10,292 nt of DNA, taken from assembly GCA_013153655.1 (NCBI GenBank), contig JAADEB010000121.1, positions 1-10,292 on the forward strand, read 5' to 3'. Below, in pieces: positions 1-8,073 of this stretch. Every line of letters starts with the position of its first letter. Within the stretch, counting starts at the first letter, position 1. The notes beneath the pieces were generated by a model. That model worked only from the letters and a program-made list of their open reading frames with translations. It was not told where the DNA came from and did not search any database. A program made the position numbers and the translations under genes. This stretch comes from Chlorobiota bacterium. Lineage in GTDB: Bacteria; Bacteroidota; Bacteroidia; Flavobacteriales; Flavobacteriaceae.

Positions 1-369
1 ATTACGGCGGATGATTTTACGGACAAGGAAAAACACATTGTCCTGCACGTGCATTGTCACCACAAAGCCCTGGCCGATGAAAAAATTGCCGCCGAAATCC
101 TGTCTATTCCCCGCGGCTACACGGTGGAACTGCTCGACAGCGGATGCTGCGGTATGGCCGGCAGTTTCGGTTACGAAAAAGAGCATTACGACCTGAGCCT
201 TAAAATCGGCGAACTGAAATTATTCCCCGCCTTGCGCCAAGCCGGAAATGATACGGTCATCGCCGCCAACGGCATCAGTTGCCGCCACCAAATCGATGAT
301 GTATTGGATAAAGACGCCGTACATCCGGCGGTGTTGTTGGCGGAGGTGGTGAAAACGAAAGACCGGTGA
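1..369 (+). CDS. FAD/Fe-S oxidoreductase (GlcD/GlpC-like), C-terminal fragment
   Basis: The gene enters from the left edge in frame 1 and ends at TGA 367-369, so only about 122 C-terminal residues are visible. They carry the second half of a cysteine-rich CCG domain: HVHCHHKAL (residues 16-24 of the fragment, usually HGHCHQKAL), then SGCCGMAGSFGY, then NGISCRHQI near the end. This order is characteristic of large bacterial proteins that fuse an FAD-binding oxidase domain (D-lactate/glycolate dehydrogenase type) to a GlpC-like Fe-S domain, where the cysteines bind an iron-sulfur centre that passes on electrons from 2-hydroxy-acid oxidation. The substrate cannot be told from this part. The FAD domain is outside the window, so a separate GlpC/LutA-like subunit is possible, although the SCRHQI ending fits the fused form better. 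An ATG at 49 is in frame but lies inside the conserved domain and is not the start. Confidence 0.85.
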   Translation: MTADDFTDKEKHIVLHVHCHHKALADEKIAAEILSIPRGYTVELLDSGCCGMAGSFGYEKEHYDLSLKIGELKLFPALRQAGNDTVIAANGISCRHQIDDVLDKDAVHPAVLLAEVVKTKDR

Positions 370-417
370 CGGATGACGGATGCTTTTCGGGAAACGTAGC
401 ACGGAGAACGGAGAACG
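367..417 (+). repeat. Two short heptamer tandem repeats
   Basis: TGACGGA occurs twice in tandem plus two further bases (367-382), beginning at the T of the upstream stop codon. ACGGAGA occurs twice plus three bases (401-417). A looser heptamer pair, GGAGAAA then GGGGAAA, follows at 441-454, and GGGAAACGT recurs at 389-397 and 481-489. Both exact tandems have the same 7-base period. Copy number is low, so this may be a remnant of a longer array. Confidence 0.55.
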
Positions 418-510
418 TGAATTTGAGGTCAAAGATTAAAGGAGAAAGGGGAAAGTTTCGGTAAATGTAGCATGGTTAACGGGAAACGTGGCTACGAAGA
501 TTCCTATCTA

Positions 511-605
511 TTCAACGGTGTAACAATTAAATCGCCAATTCCTAAATCTCCATCCCAAATCCGCCCTCGATTCAACGGTTTAACAAAATAAATATCCCAA
601 ATCCG
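511..605 (+). repeat. Two pairs of interspersed direct repeats
   Basis: TTCAACGGTGTAACAA (511-526) recurs as TTCAACGGTTTAACAA (571-586), with 15 of 16 bases identical and starts exactly 60 bases apart. ATCCCAAATCCG (552-563) recurs exactly at 594-605. The two pairs are interleaved in the same order, which suggests duplication of a roughly 40-60 base unit followed by small deletions, or several copies of an intergenic repeat family. No function can be read from this. Confidence 0.5.
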
Positions 606-748
606 TTATTTACCAACATTCAATGATATTACGAAAGCATCTAATTCAAAAAATTAATACCGAAATAAAATCCGGCCGTATTTCCCGCTATTATCCCCCG
701 GAACCGGCTTACCATTCATATACGCTCCGCCTTGCCGTCAAATTTTCT

Positions 749-756
749 TAACTTCG
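749..756 (+). promoter_or_regulatory. Possible Bacteroidota promoter -7 element for lepB
   Basis: TAACTTCG differs by one base from the Bacteroidota -7 consensus TAnnTTTG and ends 19 bases before the lepB ATG, leaving room for a short leader. The nearest upstream TTG (732-734) is only 14 bases away, closer than the usual 17-23, so the -33 element is poor. The call rests mainly on position. Confidence 0.3.
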
Positions 757-775
757 TGGCCGAAAAACCTTTATT

Positions 776-2314
776 ATGACTTGGATGCAATGGTTTGCGG
801 TTTTCCTGGCCGGTAATATTTTTCATTGGCTGATGTATAACCGCTTCTACAAACGGGCGGGCTATCCTTCCTGGTATGCGATTATTCCCGTTTACAATTT
901 ATATATATTAACCAAAATCATCAACCGGCCTTGGTGGTGGATGTTATTGCTTTTTATACCGGTGGTCAATCTGCTTATGATTCCCACCTATTGGTTCCAG
1001 GTTTTGGAAGTTTTCGGTAAAAATACCCCCAAGGACAAAATCCTTACCCTGCTTACGCTGGGCCTTTATATCGTCTATCTCAATTGGACCCAAGCCGACA
1101 AATTACCCTACCGTCCGCAGCATGACGACAAGGAGACCGTATTGGGTGTGATCGTTTTTGCCGTGGTGGCGGCCACTTTGGTCCATACATTCGGTTTCCA
1201 GCCTTTTGTGATTCCCACATCGTCGCTGGAAAACACTTTGTTGGTGGGTGATTATCTTTTTGTAAGCAAATTGCATTACGGACCCCGCCTCCCCATGACC
1301 ACCATTCAGGTGCCTATGCTCCACGACACCGTTCCCGTCATCAAGGTTCGTTCCTATCTCAAACGGCCGCAATTGCCTTATATGCGATTGCCCGGTTTCC
1401 AAAAACTCAAACGCAACGACCTGGTGGTTTTCAATTGGCCCGCCGATACCGTTCATCAATTTTTCAAAGCCGAAAAGGGCGTCCGCAAACCCATTGACAA
1501 AAAATCCCATTACGTAAAACGCTGCGTGGGTCTTCCGGGCGACACCCTCGAAGTGCGTGCCGGCATTCTCTACATCAACGGCCACCCCGCCAGCTATCCC
1601 GACCGTACGGAATTGAAACACGATTATATCATCAAAACCAAGAAAGGCCTTCATTTTTCCCGCCGTCAGCTTCGCCGTCTGTTCGATAAATACCATGTTT
1701 ACGAATGGAATGCCATTAAGGACGGCTATTGGGCCAACCTTACCGCCAAAGCCGCCGAAGCCTTAAAAACTTTCCCCGAAACCGATACGGTCTATATGGC
1801 CTTGGACACCACCAAAGGCCGTATGTTCGGACATCCCGAAAAATGGAGCATGGATTATTTCGGACCGATTTACATTCCCCGTAAAGGCGACAAAGTGATA
1901 TTGACCCGGGAAAATTATCCGCTCTATAAAAAATTGTTGGAAGAATACGAAACCGGTCAACCCTTGACCTACAACAAAGTGGAATGGCGCAACGGAAGCG
2001 TTTATATAAACGGCAAACCGGTAAAAGAATACACCTTCAAGCAAAATTACTACTGGATGATGGGCGACAACCGCAGTCATTCGGAAGATTCTCGTTTCTG
2101 GGGATTCGTACCTTGGACCCATATCGTGGGAAAACCCGTCTTTATATGGTTCAGCAAGGACAATGTGACGGGTAACATCCGGTGGGACCGTGTCTTTACT
2201 ACGGTCAGCGGAAAAGGCAAGCGGGTAAGTTACCTTTGGCCTTTCGTGATTTTCGCTTTGCTGGCATGGGTGGTTTGGCCTTATTACAAAAAACGAAAGA
2301 AAAATGCCCGTTAA
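776..2314 (+). CDS. lepB: Signal peptidase I (large Bacteroidota type)
   Basis: A 512-residue integral membrane protease that removes N-terminal signal peptides from proteins exported by Sec, acting on the periplasmic face of the inner membrane by a Ser/Lys dyad. Residues 1-105 hold hydrophobic segments and the stretch WYAIIPVYNLYILTKI, resembling the DUF5684-type extension found before many Bacteroidota signal peptidases. A further membrane segment lies at about 121-140. The catalytic serine should be Ser150 in PTSSLENTLLVGDYLFVSK and the general base Lys248 in HYVKRCVGLPGD. Box E is GDNRSHSEDSRFWGFVP (430-446). A last hydrophobic segment (about 485-503) is followed by a lysine/arginine-rich tail. 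It is much longer than E. coli LepB (324 residues) because of the N-terminal extension and long inserts, mainly the roughly 180 residues between Lys248 and box E. The residue after the serine is Leu rather than the usual Met. The ATG at 776 precedes a plausible membrane-protein N-terminus with no better start nearby. Confidence 0.95.
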   Translation: MTWMQWFAVFLAGNIFHWLMYNRFYKRAGYPSWYAIIPVYNLYILTKIINRPWWWMLLLFIPVVNLLMIPTYWFQVLEVFGKNTPKDKILTLLTLGLYIVYLNWTQADKLPYRPQHDDKETVLGVIVFAVVAATLVHTFGFQPFVIPTSSLENTLLVGDYLFVSKLHYGPRLPMTTIQVPMLHDTVPVIKVRSYLKRPQLPYMRLPGFQKLKRNDLVVFNWPADTVHQFFKAEKGVRKPIDKKSHYVKRCVGLPGDTLEVRAGILYINGHPASYPDRTELKHDYIIKTKKGLHFSRRQLRRLFDKYHVYEWNAIKDGYWANLTAKAAEALKTFPETDTVYMALDTTKGRMFGHPEKWSMDYFGPIYIPRKGDKVILTRENYPLYKKLLEEYETGQPLTYNKVEWRNGSVYINGKPVKEYTFKQNYYWMMGDNRSHSEDSRFWGFVPWTHIVGKPVFIWFSKDNVTGNIRWDRVFTTVSGKGKRVSYLWPFVIFALLAWVVWPYYKKRKKNAR

Positions 2315-2948
2315 TATCCTCATACATCCCACCTATTTTCCCAATTTGGGTCATTTTATCGCACTTTGGAATGCGGATAAGGTTTTATGGGAAATCAACG
2401 ACCATTTTCGTAAGCAAACCTACCGCAACCGCATGTATTTTATGGGAGCTTCGGGCAAACAAATGCTTCCCGTTCCGGTACGCCACAGCAAAACGGCCGC
2501 CCAACGCCCTACCCGTCTGGTGGAAATCAGCAACGAACGCGATTGGCAACGCTATCATTGGAAATCCTTGCAAACCGCTTATCGATCGTCGCCCTATTTT
2601 GAATATTACGAAGACGAATTGGCCCCGCTTTTCGAACAAAAATTCGAACGCCTAATCGACTTAAATCTGGCCACTATTCGTAAGGTATTTGAACTCTTGG
2701 ATAAGGATTTCCAATATGAGTTCACCGAAGAATGGCATCCCAAAGCACCGGACGGATACAATGATTTGCGCTACTTGGCCGAAGCCAAAACGCCACATGC
2801 CTATATCGCCCGGTTAAAACCTTACACCCAGGTTTTTTCCGACCGTCATCCTTTTGTGCCGGATTTGAGCATATTGGATTTGCTGTTTATGGAAGGACCG
2901 GCCACGGCGGCCTATTTAAAGGAGCATAAGGATCTAATCATAAAATAA
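2304..2948 (+). CDS. WbqC family protein
   Basis: A 214-residue protein of the WbqC-like family, named after a gene in an O-antigen cluster; its biochemical activity is not settled as far as I know. Family hallmarks are HPTYFP (residues 8-13), WEINDHFRKQTYRNR (29-43), the LPVPV segment (55-59) and HWKSLQTAYRSSPYFEYY (85-102). Length is normal and no signal peptide or membrane segment is seen, so it is probably cytoplasmic. Its ATG lies within the end of lepB, overlapping by 11 bases in another frame, so the two are very probably co-transcribed and perhaps translationally coupled. A lepB/WbqC pairing is one I recall from other Bacteroidota. A role in cell-envelope or polysaccharide metabolism is inference only. 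Confidence 0.88.
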   Translation: MPVNILIHPTYFPNLGHFIALWNADKVLWEINDHFRKQTYRNRMYFMGASGKQMLPVPVRHSKTAAQRPTRLVEISNERDWQRYHWKSLQTAYRSSPYFEYYEDELAPLFEQKFERLIDLNLATIRKVFELLDKDFQYEFTEEWHPKAPDGYNDLRYLAEAKTPHAYIARLKPYTQVFSDRHPFVPDLSILDLLFMEGPATAAYLKEHKDLIIK

Positions 2949-2994
2949 TCCCTGTCAAAAAAACGTTAGTATTCCGTAAAAGCCCCGATATTTT

Positions 2995-5900
2995 ATGGTC
3001 AACAGGAAATCGCGTGTTATTTTATGGATCGTATGGTTGCTGCCGCTGTTGACGGCTACGGCACAGCAAGCCCGTAAACATTTCCGTATCCGGTGGCAAT
3101 GGAAAGAAGCATATGCCTCTTTACATCCCGGCGATGTGGCTTTGTTCGATCCGGCGGCATACGAATGGACCCCCGATGGTGTCTATTTTAATGCGCAATG
3201 GCCGGGTGAGGCCGATTCCGGGAATTTCCGGTTGGAAAACCTCCGTTACGTACCGGCCGAATCTTCCATGATCCGTTTTCTGGCGCCATTGAAAAAAGAA
3301 CGCCATTTTGAAGTCGGCTTGCAAAATTTATATGGTCCCGGTTTGCGCCAAATCAGCCTTCGCATCAATGCATTGGCATGGATAAACGGCCGTTGGTACC
3401 GCTTGGAATCCTTCGACCTGGTGTACCAACCCCTGCATGGCCGCCGTGCTTCGGTACGAAATGTGGCCCCTGCCGGACACGGACCTTTGTCGTCGGGGCA
3501 AATCTATCGTATCGAAACCCCCGAAACGGGAGTTTACCGCCTCGACAAAGCCTTTTTGCAACGTTTGGGAATAAACGTTTCGCAAATCGACCCCCGCAAC
3601 ATCCATATTCTGGGTTGGGGCGGACAAATGCTTCCGCTGCACAACAATGCTCCTTATCCCCAGGAATTGGCCGAAGTCCCCGTCTATATTTACGGCGAAG
3701 ACGACGGCCGTTTTGATGATAGCGATTATGTTCTCTTCTTCGGATTCGGCCGGCAAAACTGGAACGCCGAAAGCCAAACCCACAACAATCTCTACGGTGA
3801 TCATGCCTACTATTTCATCCGCATCGACGAAAGTCCCGGCAAGCGTATCACACCTTACACCGAACCCGCAGGTCCTTCCGTTCGCACCTTCGAAACTTAT
3901 TATACCGAACGCTTCCATGAGGCCGACAGTTTTAATATTTCGCACATGGGTCGCCTGTGGTTTAGTGATAATTTCAATTTCGGCCGTGCCACGCGCCATT
4001 TCGAATTTTCCTTCCCCGAACGGGCCCCGGGTACTCCCGTTTATTACCGCCTAAAAGTGGCAACGGACAACCCGGTGGTAAGCACCATGCAAATCAGCCT
4101 CAACGGACATAACGTCAATCCCATGCAAGTGAACCGGCTCTCGGCCAACTTGCGCAATGCGGGTATGGAAGCCGTGGTTTCCTATGCTTTGGATTCCGCT
4201 TATGTGGACGGCAACGATATCGATGTGTATCTTACTTATAACGACAACGGTTATTCCGCTTCACGCATTTTTTTGGATTATATCAAAATAGGCGTTATGG
4301 CCCGGTTGCAAGGTCAAGGCGAAAGTTTTAGCTTCATGCATCCGGAACAAGTGCGCGCGGGAGGCAATGTAACATACCGGATTGAACGTGCCACCGACAT
4401 CATGTTTGTTTGGGATATTACCGACCCTTTTAATATCAAGGCCGTAGACAACCGTGGCGGTCAAAACACCTTATCATTCAAAGCACCCGCCGGACGGCAC
4501 CGTTACGTGGCCGTTTATGCGGATGCACCCGCTCCCGAAATTCCCGCCGATAAGGACGTTAGCCGCTCCGATCTTCATTACGATGTTTTCCATCCGGACG
4601 GTGGAAACGCTTCGCCGGAATACATCATCATTGCTCCGGATGAATGGGGAAAGCAAGCCGAACGCTTGGTATATTTTCATCAAAACCGCGGCATGAAAGC
4701 CTTTTTTGCTCCATTGTCGCAAATCTATAATGAATTCGGAAGCGGAAATCCCGATCCTGCGGCCATTCGTAATTTTATTCGATATGTTTACCTGAACGCT
4801 CCGGCCGGCCAAAAACCGGCTTATATCATGCTGCTGGGGGATACTTCCTGGGATTTTAAAAGCACGGATGTGGATCCCGCGGAAAACACCAACGTCATTC
4901 CCTCCTACCAAAGCATGGAAAGTTTTTCGCTGCGCACCTCCTTTGCTTCGGACGATTTCTTCGTATCCATGGACGACAATGAAGGATATCTGGACGGAAG
5001 CCGCTACCTTCCCGACCTGGCCGTCGGACGTCTGACGGTCAATTCCTTGGAACAGGCCCGCAAAGGCGTGGACAAATTATTGCATTACTACGACCCGGAA
5101 ACCTACGGCATCTGGCACAACACCGTCACCTTGATTTCCGATGACGCCGACGGTCCGGAAAAAGCTTGGGAACTGGGACTGCTGCGTACCACCCTCACCA
5201 TTGCCAATGTGCTGGAAACCCGGCATCCTTTTATAAACTTGAAAAAAATCTACCTGGATGCATACAAACAAATTTCCACTTCCGGCGGTTACCGTTACCC
5301 CGAAGCCAAAAGGGAAATCCTTAATGCCTTCGAACACGGCAGCCTGATCATCAATTTCATCGGTCACGGAAACGAATACGGCTGGACCCACGAACGCGTA
5401 CTGAATATTCCGGAAATCAAATCATTGCGCAATTACGATAAATTGCCTTTTATTTCCACCGTTACTTGCGAATTCGGCCGTTTCGACAATCCTTACCTGG
5501 TATCCGGAGCCGAACATTTTATGAACAACGAAAGGGGAGGCGCCCTGGACGTGGTGACCACTTCGCGGGAAATCAGCGCTTCGTCAGGCGAATACAAAAA
5601 CATCCTTCTGTTCCGCTACCTGACGGGAACCGAAACGCCCCGGTTTACCGGCTTTCGCAGTCCGGGAAAGGCCTTGATGTTGGCCAAACAGCATTGGTCC
5701 GGAGTGAATAAAAAAATCGTCTTTCTCGGCGACCCGGCCATGCCCTTGCATTTTGCGTTGCCCGAAGTGCGGGTAACCGGCATACGCGGCGCATTGAACG
5801 ACACCGTACGCGCCTTGGATTTGGTGACCGTGGAAGGAAATGTGGTGGATAGCACCGGACAATTGTTGGCCAACTACAACGGTATGCTCCACATCAAAAT

Positions 5901-6825
5901 CATGGACAAAAAACGTCAGGCCCGAACCCTCAACAACGATCATGTGCCCGGTCAAGATATTACCTTCTACCGCTTGGGTCCGGTGATTTTCAGCGGACGT
6001 ACCCGCGTGGAAAACGGACATTTCAGCCTGCGATTCCGTGCCCCGCTGGACATTTCGCCCCGCTTCGGTCACGGACGCATCAGCCTCTACGGCCAACAAC
6101 AGCAAGACATCCGGCGCGGCGTGGACACCTCCGTGGTGGTGGGTGGCATCAATACCGAAGCCCCCGACGACAACCGCCCGCCCGTCATCCGCCTCTATAT
6201 GAACGATTACAACTTCGCCGACGGCGGCATTACCAACAGCGAACCCTTCCTCCTGGCCAAACTCTACGACGAAAACGGAATCAACACCGCCGGAGGCATC
6301 GGCCACGATATCGTCGCCGTACTGGACGACCGGTCCGACCAAACCTTTATCCTCAACGACTACTACGTGGCCGACCCCAACACCTACCAACAAGGCAAAA
6401 TCAAATTCAAACTCTTCGACCTGCAACCCGGCGAACATACCATCAAACTCACCGCCTGGGATACATACAACAACAAAGGAACCGCCGAAATCCGCTTCCG
6501 CGTGGTGGAAAACAAAGAATTGGAAATCACGCGCGTGCTCAATTACCCCAATCCTTTTATCGATTACACCGAATTTTGGTTTACCCACAACCGCCCCTAC
6601 GAAAACCTGGATGTTCAGGTGGAAGTGTTCGATGTGGCCGGCAACTTGGTTTGGTCCTACTGGAAAACCGTGAACAACGAAGGTAATACCTCGCGCGACA
6701 TTCGCTGGAACGGCCGCGACGACTTCGGCCGCCCCATCGCCAAAGGAACCTATTTCTACAAAATCACCGTCCGTACTTCCGACGGAAAAAGCCTTACCCG
6801 CTGGGAAAAACTTGTTAAACTTTGA
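2995..6825 (+). CDS. porU: Type IX secretion system sortase PorU
   Basis: A 1276-residue gingipain-family (C25) cysteine protease that works at the outer-membrane surface. It cuts the C-terminal sorting domain from T9SS substrates and helps join them to the surface anchor, with PorV, PorQ and PorZ as known partners. A signal peptide covers residues 1 to about 23 (hydrophobic core VILWIVWLLPLL, then TATA before QQA). A beta-rich N-terminal region includes the PorU-typical GQIYRIETPETGVYRLDKAF (168-187). The C25 domain runs from about EYIIIAPDEW (542) to FLGDPAMPLHF (910-920). The likely catalytic pair is His791 in NFIGHGNEYGW and Cys825 in STVTCEFGRF, spaced as in the family. The C-terminus has NYPNPF (1183-1188) and a FlgD-like Ig fold ending in WNGRDDFGRPIAKGTYFYKI, a domain PorU retains. 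The gene starts 46 bases after the WbqC-family gene and lies directly before porV. Its length is normal and no frameshift is seen. Confidence 0.95.
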   Translation: MVNRKSRVILWIVWLLPLLTATAQQARKHFRIRWQWKEAYASLHPGDVALFDPAAYEWTPDGVYFNAQWPGEADSGNFRLENLRYVPAESSMIRFLAPLKKERHFEVGLQNLYGPGLRQISLRINALAWINGRWYRLESFDLVYQPLHGRRASVRNVAPAGHGPLSSGQIYRIETPETGVYRLDKAFLQRLGINVSQIDPRNIHILGWGGQMLPLHNNAPYPQELAEVPVYIYGEDDGRFDDSDYVLFFGFGRQNWNAESQTHNNLYGDHAYYFIRIDESPGKRITPYTEPAGPSVRTFETYYTERFHEADSFNISHMGRLWFSDNFNFGRATRHFEFSFPERAPGTPVYYRLKVATDNPVVSTMQISLNGHNVNPMQVNRLSANLRNAGMEAVVSYALDSAYVDGNDIDVYLTYNDNGYSASRIFLDYIKIGVMARLQGQGESFSFMHPEQVRAGGNVTYRIERATDIMFVWDITDPFNIKAVDNRGGQNTLSFKAPAGRHRYVAVYADAPAPEIPADKDVSRSDLHYDVFHPDGGNASPEYIIIAPDEWGKQAERLVYFHQNRGMKAFFAPLSQIYNEFGSGNPDPAAIRNFIRYVYLNAPAGQKPAYIMLLGDTSWDFKSTDVDPAENTNVIPSYQSMESFSLRTSFASDDFFVSMDDNEGYLDGSRYLPDLAVGRLTVNSLEQARKGVDKLLHYYDPETYGIWHNTVTLISDDADGPEKAWELGLLRTTLTIANVLETRHPFINLKKIYLDAYKQISTSGGYRYPEAKREILNAFEHGSLIINFIGHGNEYGWTHERVLNIPEIKSLRNYDKLPFISTVTCEFGRFDNPYLVSGAEHFMNNERGGALDVVTTSREISASSGEYKNILLFRYLTGTETPRFTGFRSPGKALMLAKQHWSGVNKKIVFLGDPAMPLHFALPEVRVTGIRGALNDTVRALDLVTVEGNVVDSTGQLLANYNGMLHIKIMDKKRQARTLNNDHVPGQDITFYRLGPVIFSGRTRVENGHFSLRFRAPLDISPRFGHGRISLYGQQQQDIRRGVDTSVVVGGINTEAPDDNRPPVIRLYMNDYNFADGGITNSEPFLLAKLYDENGINTAGGIGHDIVAVLDDRSDQTFILNDYYVADPNTYQQGKIKFKLFDLQPGEHTIKLTAWDTYNNKGTAEIRFRVVENKELEITRVLNYPNPFIDYTEFWFTHNRPYENLDVQVEVFDVAGNLVWSYWKTVNNEGNTSRDIRWNGRDDFGRPIAKGTYFYKITVRTSDGKSLTRWEKLVKL

Positions 6826-6852
6826 TAAAGCATTAATAAAATATTATATTTG
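6821..6852 (+). promoter_or_regulatory. Bacteroidota-type promoter for porV
   Basis: TTTG at 6821-6824 and TATATTTG at 6845-6852 are separated by 20 bases, an essentially perfect match to the Bacteroidota primary sigma consensus (TTTG, about 19 bases, TAnnTTTG). The -33 element overlaps the porU stop codon. The -7 element ends 21 bases before the porV ATG at 6874, so transcription should begin about 15 bases upstream of the gene. porV, cdd and the following gene can therefore be expressed independently of porU. Confidence 0.72.
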
Positions 6853-6873
6853 CCTTTCCGAAAAGACTTTTAT

Positions 6874-8061
6874 ATGAAAAATATCTTGTCATTATTTATA
6901 AAAAATCATTTGTCCCTCATCCTTTTTTTGACGCTGGCCCACAGTCTGACGGCCCAAAACAACGACACCCGCGTCATCACCACCGCCGTACCGTTTTTGC
7001 TCATATCTCCCGATGCACGCGCTTCGGGTATGGGTGACCAAGGCGTGGCCACCACACCGGATGCATACAGCCAATATTGGAATCCGGCCAAGTATAATTT
7101 TATGGACAAAAAATTCGGCTTCGGCGTCAGCTATACGCCTTACCTCAGCCGCCTGATCAACGACATCAACATCGTCTATCTCACCCATTTCGCCCGCATC
7201 AACGAACGCAGCGCCTACGGCATCAGCCTCCGCTATTTCGGTTTGGGTGAAATCAACCTGGCCGATATCAACGGCAAGGATATGGGAACGGTTTCGCCCA
7301 ACGAATTCTCCGTGGACGGCTCCTACGGGTTGATGCTCTCACCCAATTTTTCCATGGCCGTATCCATGCGATTCATCCTCTCGGACCTGAAACTGGAAAC
7401 CTCCCAAGCCGACGCCACCGCCGCCAAAGATTTCGCCGTGGACCTGGCCGGCTTCTACCAATCCGACGACTTCGACCTGGGTGACGGCGCCATGGGTCGC
7501 TACCGACTGGGATTCAATATCCAAAACATCGGCCCCAAAATCAAATACTACAACAGCTCCGAAGGCGACTTCCTTCCCGCCAACCTCAAACTGGGTGCCG
7601 GCTTCGACTACGATATGGACGCCTACAACAGCCTCCGCTTCCAAGCCGAAACCAACAAACTCCTGGTACCCACCCCGCCCGTGCGCAACGATACCACCGG
7701 CGCCATTATCGCCGGCAAGGACGACAACGTAAGCTGGACCAAAGGCATCTTCCAATCCTTCAACGACGCCCCCGGCGGATTCAACGAAGAATTGAAGGAA
7801 TTCAACTGGTCGCTGGCTGCGGAATACGCCTATATGAAAGTGTTTATGGTGCGTGCCGGCTATTTCCACGAAAGCAAAATCAAAGGCAAACGCCAATTCC
7901 TCACCCTGGGAGCGGGATTCAAATACAATTACCTGGTTTTGGACGTATCCTACCTCTTCTCCACCTCCCAAATACGAACGCCCCTGGACGGCACCATGCG
8001 CTTTTCGCTTACCTTCTTTGTGGACAAAATCAACGGAACCCAGAAAGGCGAAGTCAACTAA
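6874..8061 (+). CDS. porV: Type IX secretion system outer membrane protein PorV (LptO)
   Basis: A 395-residue outer-membrane beta-barrel of the FadL-like PorV family. PorV collects substrates from the SprA translocon by their C-terminal sorting domain and delivers them to PorU. A signal peptide with core LSLILFLTLAHSL ends at about Ala27 (LTA before QNN). The family signature follows at once: PFLLISPDARASGMGDQGVA (40-59), then DAYSQYWNPAKY (63-74). The rest alternates like beta strands and ends in TMRFSLTFFVDKI, typical of a closing barrel strand. The frame stays open upstream to a TTG at 6850, but that TTG is part of the promoter -7 element, and starting at ATG 6874 gives a clean signal peptide (MKNILSLF). 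The gene follows porU by 48 bases and precedes cdd by 12. Confidence 0.95.
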   Translation: MKNILSLFIKNHLSLILFLTLAHSLTAQNNDTRVITTAVPFLLISPDARASGMGDQGVATTPDAYSQYWNPAKYNFMDKKFGFGVSYTPYLSRLINDINIVYLTHFARINERSAYGISLRYFGLGEINLADINGKDMGTVSPNEFSVDGSYGLMLSPNFSMAVSMRFILSDLKLETSQADATAAKDFAVDLAGFYQSDDFDLGDGAMGRYRLGFNIQNIGPKIKYYNSSEGDFLPANLKLGAGFDYDMDAYNSLRFQAETNKLLVPTPPVRNDTTGAIIAGKDDNVSWTKGIFQSFNDAPGGFNEELKEFNWSLAAEYAYMKVFMVRAGYFHESKIKGKRQFLTLGAGFKYNYLVLDVSYLFSTSQIRTPLDGTMRFSLTFFVDKINGTQKGEVN

Positions 8062-8073
8062 AACAGCCCGAAC

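Larger units (their letters stand above)
370..775. other. Gene-free spacer with short repeats, AT-rich centre
   Basis: No convincing reading frame occupies these 406 bases. The left part (to about 500) is purine-rich on the + strand and built of short heptamer-like repeats. The middle (about 500-700) is AT-rich and holds two pairs of interspersed direct repeats. The right end leads into lepB and contains a possible promoter -7 element. I see no strong rho-independent terminator for the gene on the left. The stretch looks like decayed repetitive intergenic DNA plus the lepB promoter region. Confidence 0.6.

Noticed and set aside
49..369. Complete 106-residue gene starting at ATG 49
   Set aside because: The same frame is open to the window edge and the conserved cysteine-rich domain starts before this ATG, so it is an internal methionine or histidine-rich motif region of a longer gene.
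2949..2994. Promoter for porU
   Set aside because: The 46-base gap has TAGTATTC-like sequence but no TAnnTTTG match and no suitable TTTG upstream, so a separate promoter is not supported.
5584..6588. 334-residue open frame on the minus strand
   Set aside because: It is antisense to the C-terminal half of PorU, with the Val/Gly/His-rich composition of a shadow frame.
6850..6873. TTG start that would add 8 residues to PorV
   Set aside because: The TTG is part of the promoter -7 box TATATTTG, and ATG 6874 gives a proper signal peptide.
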